This document shows positions 46,174 to 58,213 of a stretch of 64,000 nucleotides of DNA, piece after piece. Location: assembly GCA_014529385.2 (NCBI GenBank), contig CM043952.1, forward strand, positions 64,626,370 to 64,690,369, read 5' to 3'. The notes below the pieces were generated by a model. It was not told where the DNA came from. It was given only the letters and a program-made list of their open reading frames with translations, and ran no database searches. Made by a program: the position numbers and the translations under genes. The stretch comes from Adiantum capillus-veneris (taxonomy: Eukaryota > Streptophyta > Polypodiopsida > Polypodiales > Pteridaceae). Numbering within the stretch: the first letter of the stretch is position 1; each line of letters opens with the position of its first letter.

Positions 46174-46991
46174 GTGTATGATGTCTTTTGTCCCAGATTT
46201 TGACTATTCTTGGTTTTAAGCCTTCTCCAATGTTTATAATTGAGTTTCAAGTGTTTTTGTCAGGTTTGAATGTAAAAACAAGATATGAATCCAAAATTTC
46301 CTATTCTTTGCATTTCTTGGACTCCGACTTATCTTTTTGGGTTTCTTTGAGTGTTAATGCTCTTGTTTTAAGTTGAAATTAGGGTATAACCCCCCTTTTG
46401 AACACTCCGGCAAAGTCAAAATTTCTGTTTTGGTCTCTGTTTGGTCATTTAGACATCATACGCGTATGATGTCTAAAGTTGCAGATTTCCAGTTTTTTGG
46501 CACAGAATCCTTCCTAAAGCTTTCTCAAGTGCTCAGCAACTCCCAGATACATAGAAAATTTCTCTGACTTTTGTTTATTGCAAGTTTCACTACTAACTCG
46601 ACGGTTTAGTGATCTAACATGCAATCAACCATATCAAGCAAATACTCCAATGATTACTAGCTCTAGATCAGGATCAAATGAAGTCCTACCTAAGATATTC
46701 CTAATCATAAAATGGGTTTGGTAATTGTGATTTTAAAGAGATCCACTGCCACTCACGGACTAGCAAATTCTTCTTCTATCAACAACTACTCAACACCAAC
46801 AAAACAACAAACAAATCTAAGCTAAACTAAAAATACTGTCAACACGGAAGACCCAGGAATACCCCACTTCTTAGTATCTCTCGAGATCTTCGGAGTCCAC
46901 CACTCCTAGATCTTTTCTAACTAAAGTATACAAAGTAGTTTATACGACTCACCTCGTAGGATTAGTCTAAGGTCACCTACTTAGGGCTCTC

Positions 46992-47012
46992 GTCCCCGGC
47001 AGCGGCGCCAAA
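46992..47012 (-). other. Primer binding site of G1
   Basis: Directly after the 5' LTR the minus strand reads TTTGGCGCCGCTGCCGGGGA. TGGCGCCG.TGCCGGGGA is the PBS form I remember for Athila and Tat elements, usually assigned to tRNA-Asp. Confidence 0.8.
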
Positions 47013-47636
47013 TGTTAAGGCGGTTACACCGCTAGCGGAAGCTAAATAGCGAGAACTCAACCAACAACAGAATTTGTCAGACGAGGACGGAGCTTGACCC
47101 GCATGCGCATGGAAACAACTAGGTGGGTGTCAAATCACCTACTCGATCTTCTAATGACAATCACTACTAAGGAAATCAAATCTAAGTTCTAAAATACGCA
47201 AGTGACTGAAATTCGTACTACGAACGAATGCTATACGAAACAGGATCTAGAATCATTGAATCGATCTCAAACTCAAGGGGAAGTCTATACACTAGGTAAG
47301 AACAACACCCTAAAGACTTGAACTGCAAAATCAACCTATAACCACTCCGTGCGGTAAACGCATATGCAGACAGGCCGAAAAATACAGGTGATCGAAACTT
47401 GACCCCGATGATACTAATGTGTAGCTCTACTCGTTGTGGTTCTATAGATATGCTGCACGCTCCATTCCGACACACGAGTTGGAAGAAAACTCACACCGAA
47501 GCTCGTAGGAACTTACCACACATAGAAGCCGATAGCGCGCACTCTTGGTATCTCTGCGTAGCTCTCGCCGTTGCTAACAAAATGGCGGTGTAGCTTCTCC
47601 AATGGCGGCTCCATAGCTCGCGTAGCAAGTAGATAA

Positions 47637-47706
<70 letters not shown>

Positions 47707-47990
47707 CACAGTCACGGCGCTCAAAAAAACTCACTTTGATTAATAATCTGAATCTCCTTAGGTTACAAAAACTTTGGCTTATATACCTCAGCCTTGGAGG
47801 TGAGAACATCTCTAACTAATTACATCAGCAAGTGAAATTACTTCGGGATTACAAGTTGGAAACTCAATTGAGTCCCGTTACTTAATGAATGGCTCAAATC
47901 AAAATTAATGTCGGAAAGACATTTATTACAATCAATGGTTACAAAATGATGAGTGTGAGCAAAAATGTGGGTGTGATCCTCTGCTGGCTC

Positions 47991-47994
<4 letters not shown>
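47013..47994 (-). repeat. 5' LTR of G1
   Basis: 982 bp, same ends as 21743-22706, with a TATATAAG box at 47778-47785 and a longer (CT)n tract (47639-47702). It is followed on the right by (GA)n with GAGAG as target duplication. Confidence 0.9.

Positions 47995-48073
<79 letters not shown>
47995..48073. repeat. (GA)n tract, right flank of G1
   Basis: A perfect GA run of about 39 units. It is the continuation of the tract at 21699-21742 that G1 split. Confidence 0.9.
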
Positions 48074-49145
<1,072 letters not shown>

Positions 49146-49150
49146 TAATG

Positions 49151-49208
49151 AGGCGGCCCACTGGGGCTGGGGTATGGACAAGCAAAGAGGGAGAGAGGGA
49201 GGATATTT

Positions 49209-49278
<70 letters not shown>

Positions 49279-49608
49279 ATATGAAATATCTGTGGCGGCC
49301 CACCAGAGGGTGTGACAGAGGCATCAACATCTTATGCGCCCACTGGGCCGGATGATGCAGCGGTAGAGTAGGTGAGAGAGAATATTGGTGGAGCCGAGCA
49401 GTAGGAGAGAGAGAGTCCGTCTTCTGGCGATAATGGAGAGGTGTGGCCAAACTGGCGGCGCCCCTCTAGTGGTTAAGCTTAGAGGGGTGGTGGTGAATGG
49501 TAAAGAGATTCTTTTTGTTCTTTTTTTTTTCTCTTCTTCTTTTGGTAATATGCCTTCCCTTCCTTAGGGTGTGGTTCTCGCGGTCGCGGTTTCAAAAACC
49601 GGCCGTCA
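49151..49608 (-). repeat. 5' LTR of B, second segment
   Basis: It continues the LTR interrupted at 17298 and aligns with about 8266-8675 of the 3' LTR, including the (GA)n run and the shared end CGCGGTTTCAAAAACCGGCC. It ends GTCA at 49608, followed by the TTGC target duplication. Confidence 0.85.
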
Positions 49609-49612
49609 TTGC

Positions 49613-51121
49613 ATGACACCCATTCAGTCAAAAAATGAAACATGTCATCATACCAATCCCCTGACTGGTCAGTCACCTGAACTAAAAACAATTCTGCATC
49701 AGGTAATTGATCAGGTACTCCTAAGGAATCATCCTCACCTATTTCCAATCTATTGAGATAGTCAGCCACAAGACATGAAGTCTCCCAGGCGTATGTATTA
49801 CCACATATTCAAATTCCTGCAAGAGCAGTATGTCTCCCAGGCGTATCTATTACCACATATGCAAATTCCTGCAAGAGCAGTATCCATCTGGCCAACCTTG
49901 ATAACAAATGTGATTTGTTCACCAAATAGATAAGACCCTGATGATCTACATGGAAGATTACCCTATTGGCTAAAAGGTAATGTCTAAATTTCTACAATGC
50001 ATAAATCATTCCCAATCATTCTCTCGCAGTCACTGTATAATTATTCTCTACAGGTGTCAGTACCCTGCTTTCATAGCAAAATATGGAATGGTAATTTCCA
50101 ATCAGGAACAATGAAAATTGGTGCTACAGTCAACATCTTCTTCAGAATCCTGAATGCTCTACCTTGCTCTTCTCCCCAATTAAATACTACATCTTTCTTT
50201 GTAAGGTTTGTTAGTGGTGTACAAATATGTGCTAAATATCTTAAAAATCGGTTTTGCCACTTCACTTTACCCAAAAATCTACCCAATTGCTTAAATATTG
50301 TCCTTGGTTTTGGTGCTTTACAGATTGCTTTCACCTTCCTTGGATCTATAGATACTCCTTCTTCAAATATTACATATCCCAAGAGAACTCCTCTCTTAAA
50401 TGCAAATGCACACTTGGTTGGGTTTAGTGACAGTCTAAATTCCTTGCATTTTGAAAACACAACCTCAAGTGCTCAAGATTCTCTTGCTTCTTTCCAAAAA
50501 CAGTAAAATCATCCAAAAAGACCCTCATAAATGTTGTAAGGAATTCAACAAACACATGTTGTACCGCCTTCTAAATGTTGGTGGACCATTCTTTAAGCCA
50601 AATGTCATCACATTGCTAGCATAAATTCCCCACTCAGTGACTAGTTTTCTCCCTGTCCTCAAGTGCCATTGAGATTTGGTTGTATCCACTAAAACCATTT
50701 AGGGAACTATAAATCTCGTGTCCAGCTACTGCATCCAATAGTATATCACAAAAAGTTAATGGAAATGGATCAGATACTATAGCAGCATTCAGTTTCCTGT
50801 AGTCTACACACAACCTGATCTTTCCATTCTTCTTGGGAACTACAACAATTGGTGACAACCAAGTAACCTCATCCAATGGGTAAAACCCACAACAAAGAGT
50901 CTAATCTCCTCTTTAACCTGTTTGGCATAGTTAGGATTCATCGTGTACCTTTGTTGTACAACTGGAACTGCATCTACTTTCAAGTTAATTTTGTGTTGAC
51001 AAAAGATAGCATCTACTCCCTTCATATCTGTATATTTCCATGCAAAAACATCTTTGAATTCTAGCAACAACTGCTTCAGCTTTTGCCTAAACTCCTCATC
51101 TAGTTCAGCTGACACCTTCAT
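49613..51121 (-). pseudogene. RT and RNase H of element C
   Basis: Minus-strand pieces in order: WKYTDMKGVDAIFCQHKINL (51121 on), SPIVVVPKKNGKIRLCVDYR and SSLNGFSGYNQISM (RT fingers/palm, 50876-50634), LSLNPTKCAFAFKRGVLLGY and the RT thumb to RNase H (50460-50071), and the RNase H tail with MADYLNRLEIGED and FLTEWVSC (to 49613). Frameshifts and stops separate them, and no intact YxDD is seen. The next part of this pol, integrase, is at 5463-6077. Confidence 0.8.
49782..49886. repeat. 52-bp tandem duplication in element C
   Basis: TCTCCCAGGCGTAT..AGAGCAGTAT occurs twice in succession (about 49782-49833 and 49834-49885) with two or three differences, within the decayed RNase H region. Confidence 0.8.
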
Positions 51122-51606
51122 TGTTTGTGGTTCCTCCTAAGTGTTCACATTCAGTTCCTGCAGTTCATCCTGAGTGACCATAGTAGTTATTTCCATCTGA
51201 TGTTCAAAATCTCTTTCTACCTGCTTTACTGCTTCAATAGCTTCCAATTCTTCTTTGTTTCCAATCTGCAAATTCTTCAATAACTCATTACCCAATCTGG
51301 TAGTTGATTGCTAACCCTAAGCAATCAATACTTTCTGAGTCAAAGACTTCAACCCATCATCTTGATGCTGCAAAACATACTTAGTTGCTATCTTTTGCTC
51401 ATCCACTTCAAAAATAGGTACCACTGATGAATTGGTTCTTAGAAATTCTTCTTCTACATCCTCTCAATTTCTTCTACCATGTTTAGTCCTTCTGCATGAA
51501 GTGCCCTGAAACTTGGTGGTATTACCTTTCTGGCATCCATTTGCATTTTGAATTTCTTCTTTCCTCTTTTGATCACAATGGAGTCTGCTCCCCATAACTA
51601 CTTTAC
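51122..51606 (-). pseudogene. Linker between protease and RT of element C
   Basis: No long frame remains. By position and by the order of the flanking domains it is the decayed protease-RT linker. Confidence 0.5.
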
Positions 51607-51978
51607 TCATGATGCTCTTAACCACGGTCTTCCCAACATTATTGGATAAGAACGAACATATTCTTCCAACCTAAGTACTACAAAGTTGGCTACAAACTGC
51701 AGTCCCCCAACTGAGATGTGCAAATTTCTCAAAATTACCAAAGGTTGAACCCACCTCTGGTCTGCCATTTTCACCTGGAAAGGAGTTGGATCCCACTTCA
51801 AGGGATTCAAACGTTTGTAGGTTGACTCAAGGAGGATATTAACTCTTGACCCCCCATCCAAGAGTACACCGGGGAAAAACACCTTTCCAATGGAAGCCCC
51901 AACTACTGGTACCTTGTAGTCAATATCCAAAGGTTGAACTTCACAAGCTTTCCCACAAATAGTTTCCTCAATATACAT
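51607..51978 (-). pseudogene. Retropepsin of element C
   Basis: A 123-codon frame with GVLLDGGSRVNILLE (active-site variant D-G-G), FQVKMADQRWVQPLVIL and SYPIMLGRPWLRAS (flap-side motif). It is the aspartic protease of a gypsy pol, cut from its neighbours by stops. Confidence 0.8.
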
Positions 51979-52613
51979 TCCTATTTCCTGATTCTTTCCT
52001 ACTACTTCCTTAGTAAGTCTCTTTAACAGTTGTGTTGTGAAAATGCAGGTACCAGCCTCAACATTTGCTTTACTATGATGGTTATCGGAGCTGACAACAA
52101 AGCTTTATAAAACTCATCACCACCAACCTATTCTTGCAGTACAGTCGGCAGAATGTGGTTTGAAGTTATTCTTCCGTGGTCATCCAATGATCTTATAACA
52201 GAATTCCAATCCTCAGGTGGTACACCCCCTCTTTGAGAGTCTTGCACTTCCTTGAGTGCCCCTGTCCTTACTACTTTTTAATCTTTCCAGTTGAAACTGT
52301 CCGGGTTGTCTACTTCTTCCAAGGTGGTTTTTACAACCTTGGCCTTTGCCCTAGTGACCACCATGGCATCAGTACATCCATCGGTTTCTAGAATATCCTC
52401 AATTAGGATACAAGCCGCACAGTCACAATTATGATGCTTAGGTGTTTCCTGACAAAGGTTTCTCTCCTACACCTACTGATCAATTTTTTGTTTCTCTTTG
52501 GGAAACTCTACCTTTTTCTCAACCCATTCTTCCTCAGTCCATTCTTCCAAAATCACTAAATTAGCCTGACCTGGAGGTCTTTGCTGTTGTTGTGGTAAGT
52601 GGCTGATTTTGTT

Positions 52614-53821
52614 CTAGAGGTTGATTATTATTGTTATTGTTGTACCTGATAATAGGGATTCCTCTATCATTTCGATGTCTACACCAAAGTTCACAATCAG
52701 GTCCATGCCTGTGTCCCATGACCCACAATAATTGCATGGTGACTGTTGCATATTGTTCTGATTCCTATTTTGATATCTCCAATTATTGGGATTCTGGAAC
52801 CTTCTTTGAGGTGGAGGTCCTTGATATCTCCTATTAGAACCTTGAGGGGCTATCATGATTGCAGCGGCCTCCCTCATCTTTTGAGTAATATACTCAGATC
52901 TTCTTCCCCTGAAGTCTTGGCTATAATAACAATTGTCATAGTCATGTCCAAACCTTTGACATATCTGATAATATGGCTTCTCTGACATTCCAAACTGGCT
53001 CATGCCCATAGTCTATAATTTATCCTGAATAATTTTTTTGACTACATCTACAATCACCACATCCTTTCCCTGCTTTTTATCCTTCTTTGGAGAACTCTTA
53101 TCTTTCTTTTGCTTCTTCTTTTTCTTATCCTTTTCTTTGCTTTCTTCTTTTCTGACCAATCTTCATCCTCATTACTATCAGTTTCAACTTCAGTATCCTG
53201 ATTTGAATCGTCAGTTTCTGACCCTGACTCTTTTGATTCTGAGTTTGATTCCTCACTCTTCTTTTTCTTCTTCTTTTCCCTCAAAAGTGTTTTACCACCA
53301 TATCTTCTTTCAGCTCTGGCTGCTGCTTCAACCAAATCAGTAAAATCATGTGTATTAGCTAACAAGGGTCTCCCTACTACTGAACTACGAAATTCATTTC
53401 AAAGTCCTTTACAAAATTAATCCCCCAATTGCTCCATGGAAGGCTGTTCTACCGCTTTCAACCTATTATATAAGTTTCTAAACTTCTGTGCATAATCTTC
53501 AACCAAAAAATCTTTTTGTTGCAATTTTCTCATCTTCTTCAAAATATCTTCAGGTGTTTTATCTTCCTTGAACCTTAACAAAAACCTTTGTTTCAAATCA
53601 TTATAATTAGCAAAAGTAGGCATACCATACTGCAAGAACCAATCCATGGATTTTCCTTGTAGTGTTGTCGTAAAATGCTCCTTCTTTACTTCATCCGGGT
53701 GTATTGCCTCATAACCACTTGCAGACCATCTTATTTGAAATTGACCAACGTGGCTGTCAGCATCTTGGGACCTTTTCCTGTTGAACTTTGTCGCGCCCAC
53801 TTTGGGATTTGGTGCAGCCAT
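52614..53821 (-). pseudogene. Gag of element C
   Basis: From an ATG at 53821, MAAPNPKVGATKFNRKRSQD leads to the capsid domain (FTTTLQGKSMDWFLQYGM, LKQRFLLRFKEDKTPEDIL, FLVEDYAQKFRNLYNRLKAV). A frame change gives a Ser/Asp/Lys-rich linker (53365-53054). A further frame gives CQRFGHDYDNCYYSQD and CNYCGSWDTGM, the zinc-knuckle remnants (53009-52614). Broken by at least two frame changes. Confidence 0.8.
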
Positions 53822-54244
53822 TACAGATATCTAAAGTGTTTTGAGTACCCTTACTGGAAGTGGATTAAAAGGTAAAGAGGATGTCCCTGCTGGTGTAAAC
53901 TCTAACTATCTTCTTACCAAAAAAATTGTGTGGGCTATTAATACATTGACCAATGTTCCCACAATTGGGTCTGTTGTAGGAGGAGTTGCCTATTGGCCCT
54001 GTTTGTTTGCAGATGGGGTATCCTGGAGCCTATGCTTAGGTTCTTGCAGTTCAGTCCTTGCCCCAACAATATCTACTCTTGCGACTTTCCCTCTTATAGG
54101 TTCATCTTGGTCATCATGGAAACAAAGAGAAGGTATTGTATTACTGCATAATCATCATCCACACACCTAAAACTAACCAACATCAACCATTGGTGTAAAA
54201 ACACCCTTAAGGTTCAAAGGTTCCATCCTTAGTTACAAACAAAA
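53822..54244. other. 5' region of element C, no intact feature
   Basis: Probably the leader before gag of C on the minus strand, passing into copia sequence. No LTR or PBS of C is recognisable before the copia remnant begins around 54245. Confidence 0.4.
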
Positions 54245-54463
54245 GTAAATAGACTTACACTAATGTATCAGGTAGTAACAACATTGAGGTGCACTACCAC
54301 TTCATCAGAGAGAGAGGGTCTTAGCAGGTGACATTGACCTTGAGTACGTGGCAACGGATGACCAAATTGCATATATCTTCACGAAGGCCCTTGGAGCAGA
54401 GAAGCTACTACAATTTTGAGTGATGCTTGGCATACGAGAGATGGCATTGAGCTTGAGGGGCAG
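54245..54463 (+). pseudogene. Ty1/copia RNase H C-terminal remnant
   Basis: The plus strand reads IEVHYHFIRERV, then GDIDLEYVATDDQIAYIFTK, then ALGAEKLLQF, the end of a copia pol, with a small frameshift near 54315 and a stop. A PPT (CTTGAGGGGCAG, 54452-54463) follows. The rest of the element is missing. Confidence 0.85.
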
Positions 54464-54749
54464 TGTTGAGATATCAAGATCAACATGAAGGACTCTTAGA
54501 TAACTGCCACCAACAATAACCATCACTGGAACGCATTGGTGGATATGCATATCTTCACCAGTGATACTACAACTGTACTACACCGAGTTGGTCTGCCTAC
54601 TGGAGTGATGGCACACTTATCTACTCATTTCACTCACTAGCGATTCATACTAGACCATTGTACTAGTTCCTCTTTTATGTACCTTATCTTTTGTAGAGCT
54701 CTTATCTTGAAATAGTGAAGAAGAAGAAGTACAGGTTTTTACCTCCATC

Positions 54750-54841
<92 letters not shown>

Positions 54842-54886
54842 CGTTCTTGCAAGAGCTCAAGCTCTCTTCCTCTCTATCTCTTGACA
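54464..54886 (+). repeat. 3' LTR of the copia remnant
   Basis: It begins TGTTGAGATATC right after the PPT and can be closed at CTCTTGACA, where the pol of element D begins, giving 423 bp. A (TG)n tract lies near its 3' end. Confidence 0.7.
54752..54837. repeat. (TG)n microsatellite
   Basis: A perfect GT run of about 43 units inside the copia LTR. Confidence 0.95.
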
Positions 54887-57192
54887 ATTTCAATGCTCTT
54901 GAGAAGATATAGGTGATTGTCGCTCTTCTAAGACTGCACCAAAGTTAGAGAGGTACAAGTTCGTATGGGCCATCACAGCTACTATTCATAGTTTATATAC
55001 ATATATGTAGTTGTTGCAAAACCTCTCTATGCTCTCATCACAAAATTTGAGCAGAATGAAGAATGTGACAAAGCGTTTCAAAAGTTGAAGCAGAGGTTGG
55101 TTTTGACTCTGAATTGGAAAGCTTCTGATTGAAATAAGATCTTACATGTCCACATAGATGCATCAGTATACACGATCAGATGTATCTTAGCACAACTTGA
55201 AGAGAACAATATGGATTTTTCAATCTATTACTCCGGTAGACAACTCAACAGTGTGAAGAAAATTTACACGACCATGAAAAGGGAAGGATTGGGAATGTTC
55301 TATGCCATCAAAAACTTTAAACATTATCTTCTTGCATACAAATTTTTGCTCATTGTGGATTATCAGACACTATTATACTTAGTGAATAAACCATGCAATA
55401 ATGGCCGCATAGTTTGATGGTTCATTATATTACTAGAGTTTGATTTCATGGTAGTAGTCAAGGAAGGGACTACTGGTTAGAGGGGAAACCATTTATTGTG
55501 AAGAATGATCCATGGAGAATCACCTCTTGGGGTTGACAATGACCTGTTGGATTCATATATTTTCAACATCTAGATGGTACCTTGGTGGAGTGAACATGTG
55601 ATATCATTGCTCACCCTTGGTTGTCTGCAGATTGAAAGGCAGCCATTGATCATTAAGAAAATATACTCACTAGTGTTTATAGCCAAATGGCTATACAAGA
55701 AAGGAAAGGACAAAATACTTAGGCTATGTGTAGAGCCATCCGCGAAGGAGTTATTCTTGAGACAAGCTCATGTATAAATGATGGGGTTTCACAATGCAAA
55801 AATGCAAATATATCAGAGACTGATGAGACTTGAGGTGTATTGGCCTCATATGTAGAGAAGTGTCTATGACTACATTAGTTCATGTGATTACTTGTGTAAT
55901 TCAAAATCCAGTCAAGCATGCTACATTGTTCAAGATAACAAAAGCACCCAAGCCGAGAAAATACATAGTGGATTACATAGAACAAGGAATCTTGCCAGCA
56001 AAATTGAGCAGATATAGACTACATTCAATCCAAAGATAAGCAAAAAACTAGTATGTAATCATTGAAAATAACCTTTATCAAAGAGGGGTCGACAACAACT
56101 TGAGAATATGTGCCATGAAGAATAAATACTTATTGATTCTTGAGCAAGCACATGTTGGACCGGTAGGGGGATTACAAAATGGAAAAAGCAATACTTCTTG
56201 CAGGAATCCAGTGGTCCACTCTATACAGGGATGCAGAGCAATATGCCAAATGATGTGATGATTGACAATGAAAAAAAGAACCAATGCAGCATGATGAAAT
56301 GCCACTAGGACCTATGATGGGTGCAATGGATTTTTCCAAATGGGGGATAGATTTTGTTGGACCTACCTCACCATCGGCATCTCAAATGCATGCTCAATAT
56401 ATCATAGTGTCAACATATTAATTTGACAAAATGGATATAAACCAAAGTGACACAAAAGAATAATGCTAGAACAACGATGCACTTTTTGTATGAGCACAAT
56501 TTCACTAGATATGGGCTTCCAATTGAGATAGTGAGTGATCGAAGGACTCATTTTAGGAACGACATGGTTGCCTACCTATTGCAAGAATTTACGGTGCTTC
56601 ATTCAAAATTAGTGCCATATCACTCCCAAGCAAACAAGCTAGCGGAGAGCACACACAAAATTCTATGCACGATGCTCACAAAAATTGTAAATGAATCAAG
56701 AGACAATTGGGATCAGAAACTACACTCAACTCTATGCGCATATAGGGCTGCATACAAAATGCCACTAAATACAACACCCTTCAATTTGGTGTTTGGGATA
56801 AATGCAATCTTGCCAGTGATTCCTACACTACATGTTGCATAAGAATTAGGATGGACTGGACAATGAAACAAAACTCAAGGCTATTATAACCATATATGTG
56901 TAGAAACGACAAATGAAAGAATTTCATGACGAACACATGATCAATAAGGAGTTTCAAAATGGAGACTATGTATTAGTCTATACCTCAAAGCAACACTCCA
57001 AGAAACTAAAACAGCGTGATAATGGTCTATTTGTGATCAATGATATATCACCAAGTGGTGCCATACAACTTGCAACATTAGAGGGAGAGGAGATGTCTAA
57101 CTAGATCAATGTTTGCATACTGAAGAAGTATCATCAACCTCTCATCGTAGAAATGTTGGAGAAGGTTCATGAAGCCAAGGCACAGAAGTAGA
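54887..57192 (+). pseudogene. Pol of element D (relative of G1): RT thumb, RNase H, integrase
   Basis: The plus strand follows the pol of G1 almost residue by residue from the RT thumb: LEKI, GHHSYY, FIYIYVVVAKPLYALI, LHVHIDASVYTIRCILAQ (RNase H), LLYLVNKPCNNGRIV, then the integrase zinc region. Unlike G1 it keeps the integrase core: IDFVGPTSPS (first Asp), EIVSDRRTHFRND (second Asp), ANKLAESTHKIL (Glu). The C-terminal NGDYVLVYTSKQHSKKLK, INDISPSGAIQLATLEGEE, follows. Many stops and frameshifts. The upstream half was lost at the copia insertion. Confidence 0.85.
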
Positions 57193-57344
57193 AAGCTTGA
57201 TCAATACAAGTACAAGCAATGGAGGAAGCCATGTTGTGGATTTTAAAGCGTAAAGAATGATAGAATAACGCTCAAATTTGGCATCCAAAAACACCATCTC
57301 CTCCTATTGAAGCGATACAAATTGGGTAGAATTGGCTTGGAGGT

Positions 57345-58170
57345 ATGGATGTATGCATCGATGTCCAGCTTGCCGATGGAACAACAAAAAGAGCACTTGT
57401 AGATATTGGAGCACACGTTAATGCCATGCGGTATTCTACATACCTCAAAATATCTAGCTCCATGATAGAACCCACGAAGATTGAGCTCAAGGCAGCCAAT
57501 AGAGGAACAATGGTTAGTTTGGGGCAAGTCAATGTCTCAATCAACATCGATGATAACCATTACCAACATCAATTCCACATCATGGCGGATACAAATCTCA
57601 ATGAGGAAATTATATTGGGAGTTTCATTGATGCGCACTTATAAAGCAATACCAAACTAGCAGGATGACGCTCTAAAGTACAATCTTAAGGGCACATCATA
57701 TGTTACATCCTTGGCACAAACATATTACATTTGGAATGTATAGTCTCAATTAGAGCAGTTAGACCCCAAGGAGACAAAACCAACCATCCAGCCTCAATAA
57801 TGTACAAACATCCATGGAAAAGAGGTCAAGCAAATTTGGATTAACAATACCATCATGGAAACCAAGCTGCAACAAATATGGATACTTAAAGCCATACTTT
57901 CCAATCCAATTTTTGAATCAGCCAAGAAAATCTTTCCAAGGGCCACAACCACTCCAAACAAACGTAAACGATGGAGAAAATCCAAAAAGCAACTCAATGC
58001 TTCATCATGTTCATTATTGTACAAATGGATTCCCAAGTTCATGCGGAAAAAAACCACAAAAACCAAAGAATCATCATGGCAATTGCCAATAATCTCCTAG
58101 GTCTCCAAAACCAATCTTCAAGTGGGTATCAAAAGCCGACCAATCGTACTCACTAAACCAACCATTAAAG
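57345..58170 (+). pseudogene. Second retropepsin-like ORF with tryptophan repeats in D
   Basis: VQLADGTTKRALVDIGAHVN (D-S-G changed to D-I-G) and EEIILGVSLMRTYKAIPN correspond to the post-integrase retropepsin of G1. After a stop at about 57657 and frame changes, KQIWINNT, QQIWILKA, YKWIPKF and FKWVSKA repeat the W motif of the G1 protein. Conservation of the arrangement in a diverged relative argues that it is a standard part of this element family. Confidence 0.7.
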
Positions 58171-58200
58171 AATGGGTGATTTGTCTTGAACAACTTCTGC

Positions 58201-58213
58201 ATTAGGGGAAGTT
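58201..58213 (+). other. Polypurine tract of D
   Basis: ATTAGGGGAAGTT lies just before TGAGGTCTCG, right after the end of the tryptophan-repeat ORF. Confidence 0.5.

Larger units (their letters stand above)
41958..46473. repeat. Palindrome array 2 of G1 (four copies)
   Basis: Copies lie at 41958-41979 (two substitutions), 42240 (split by N2, resuming at 44898-44911), 45015 (split by N3, resuming at 46174-46185) and 46452-46473 (perfect GACATCATACG plus reverse complement). With N2 and N3 removed the spacings are 282, 125 and 288 bp, close to those of array 1 on the other side of gag-pol. Confidence 0.9.
41793..46991 (-). other. Leader of G1 between PBS and gag
   Basis: No long G1 reading frame. 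It holds palindrome array 2 with two nested LTRs (N2, N3). Without them the leader is about 1.4 kb. The part next to the PBS (46560-46990) is unique sequence without frames. Confidence 0.7.
21743..47994 (-). mobile_element. G1: giant Athila-like LTR retrotransposon
   Basis: In sense (minus) order: 5' LTR (47994-47013), PBS (47012-46992), leader with a palindrome array (46473-41958), gag (41792-38589), pol (38354-34346), a second retropepsin ORF (34443-33205), a PPT-like tract (33184-33171), a second palindrome array (31571-26152), a coiled-coil ORF (25983-22756), PPT (22720-22707) and 3' LTR (22706-21743). The two LTRs are the same family with roughly 20 mismatches outside the microsatellite (about 98% identity), and a 5-bp GAGAG target duplication lies within a (GA)n tract. 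Total 26.25 kb, or about 18.0 kb after removing nested N1, N2 and N3. Athila-like is inferred from the PBS, a single RNase H and the extra ORF at the env position. Confidence 0.85.
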
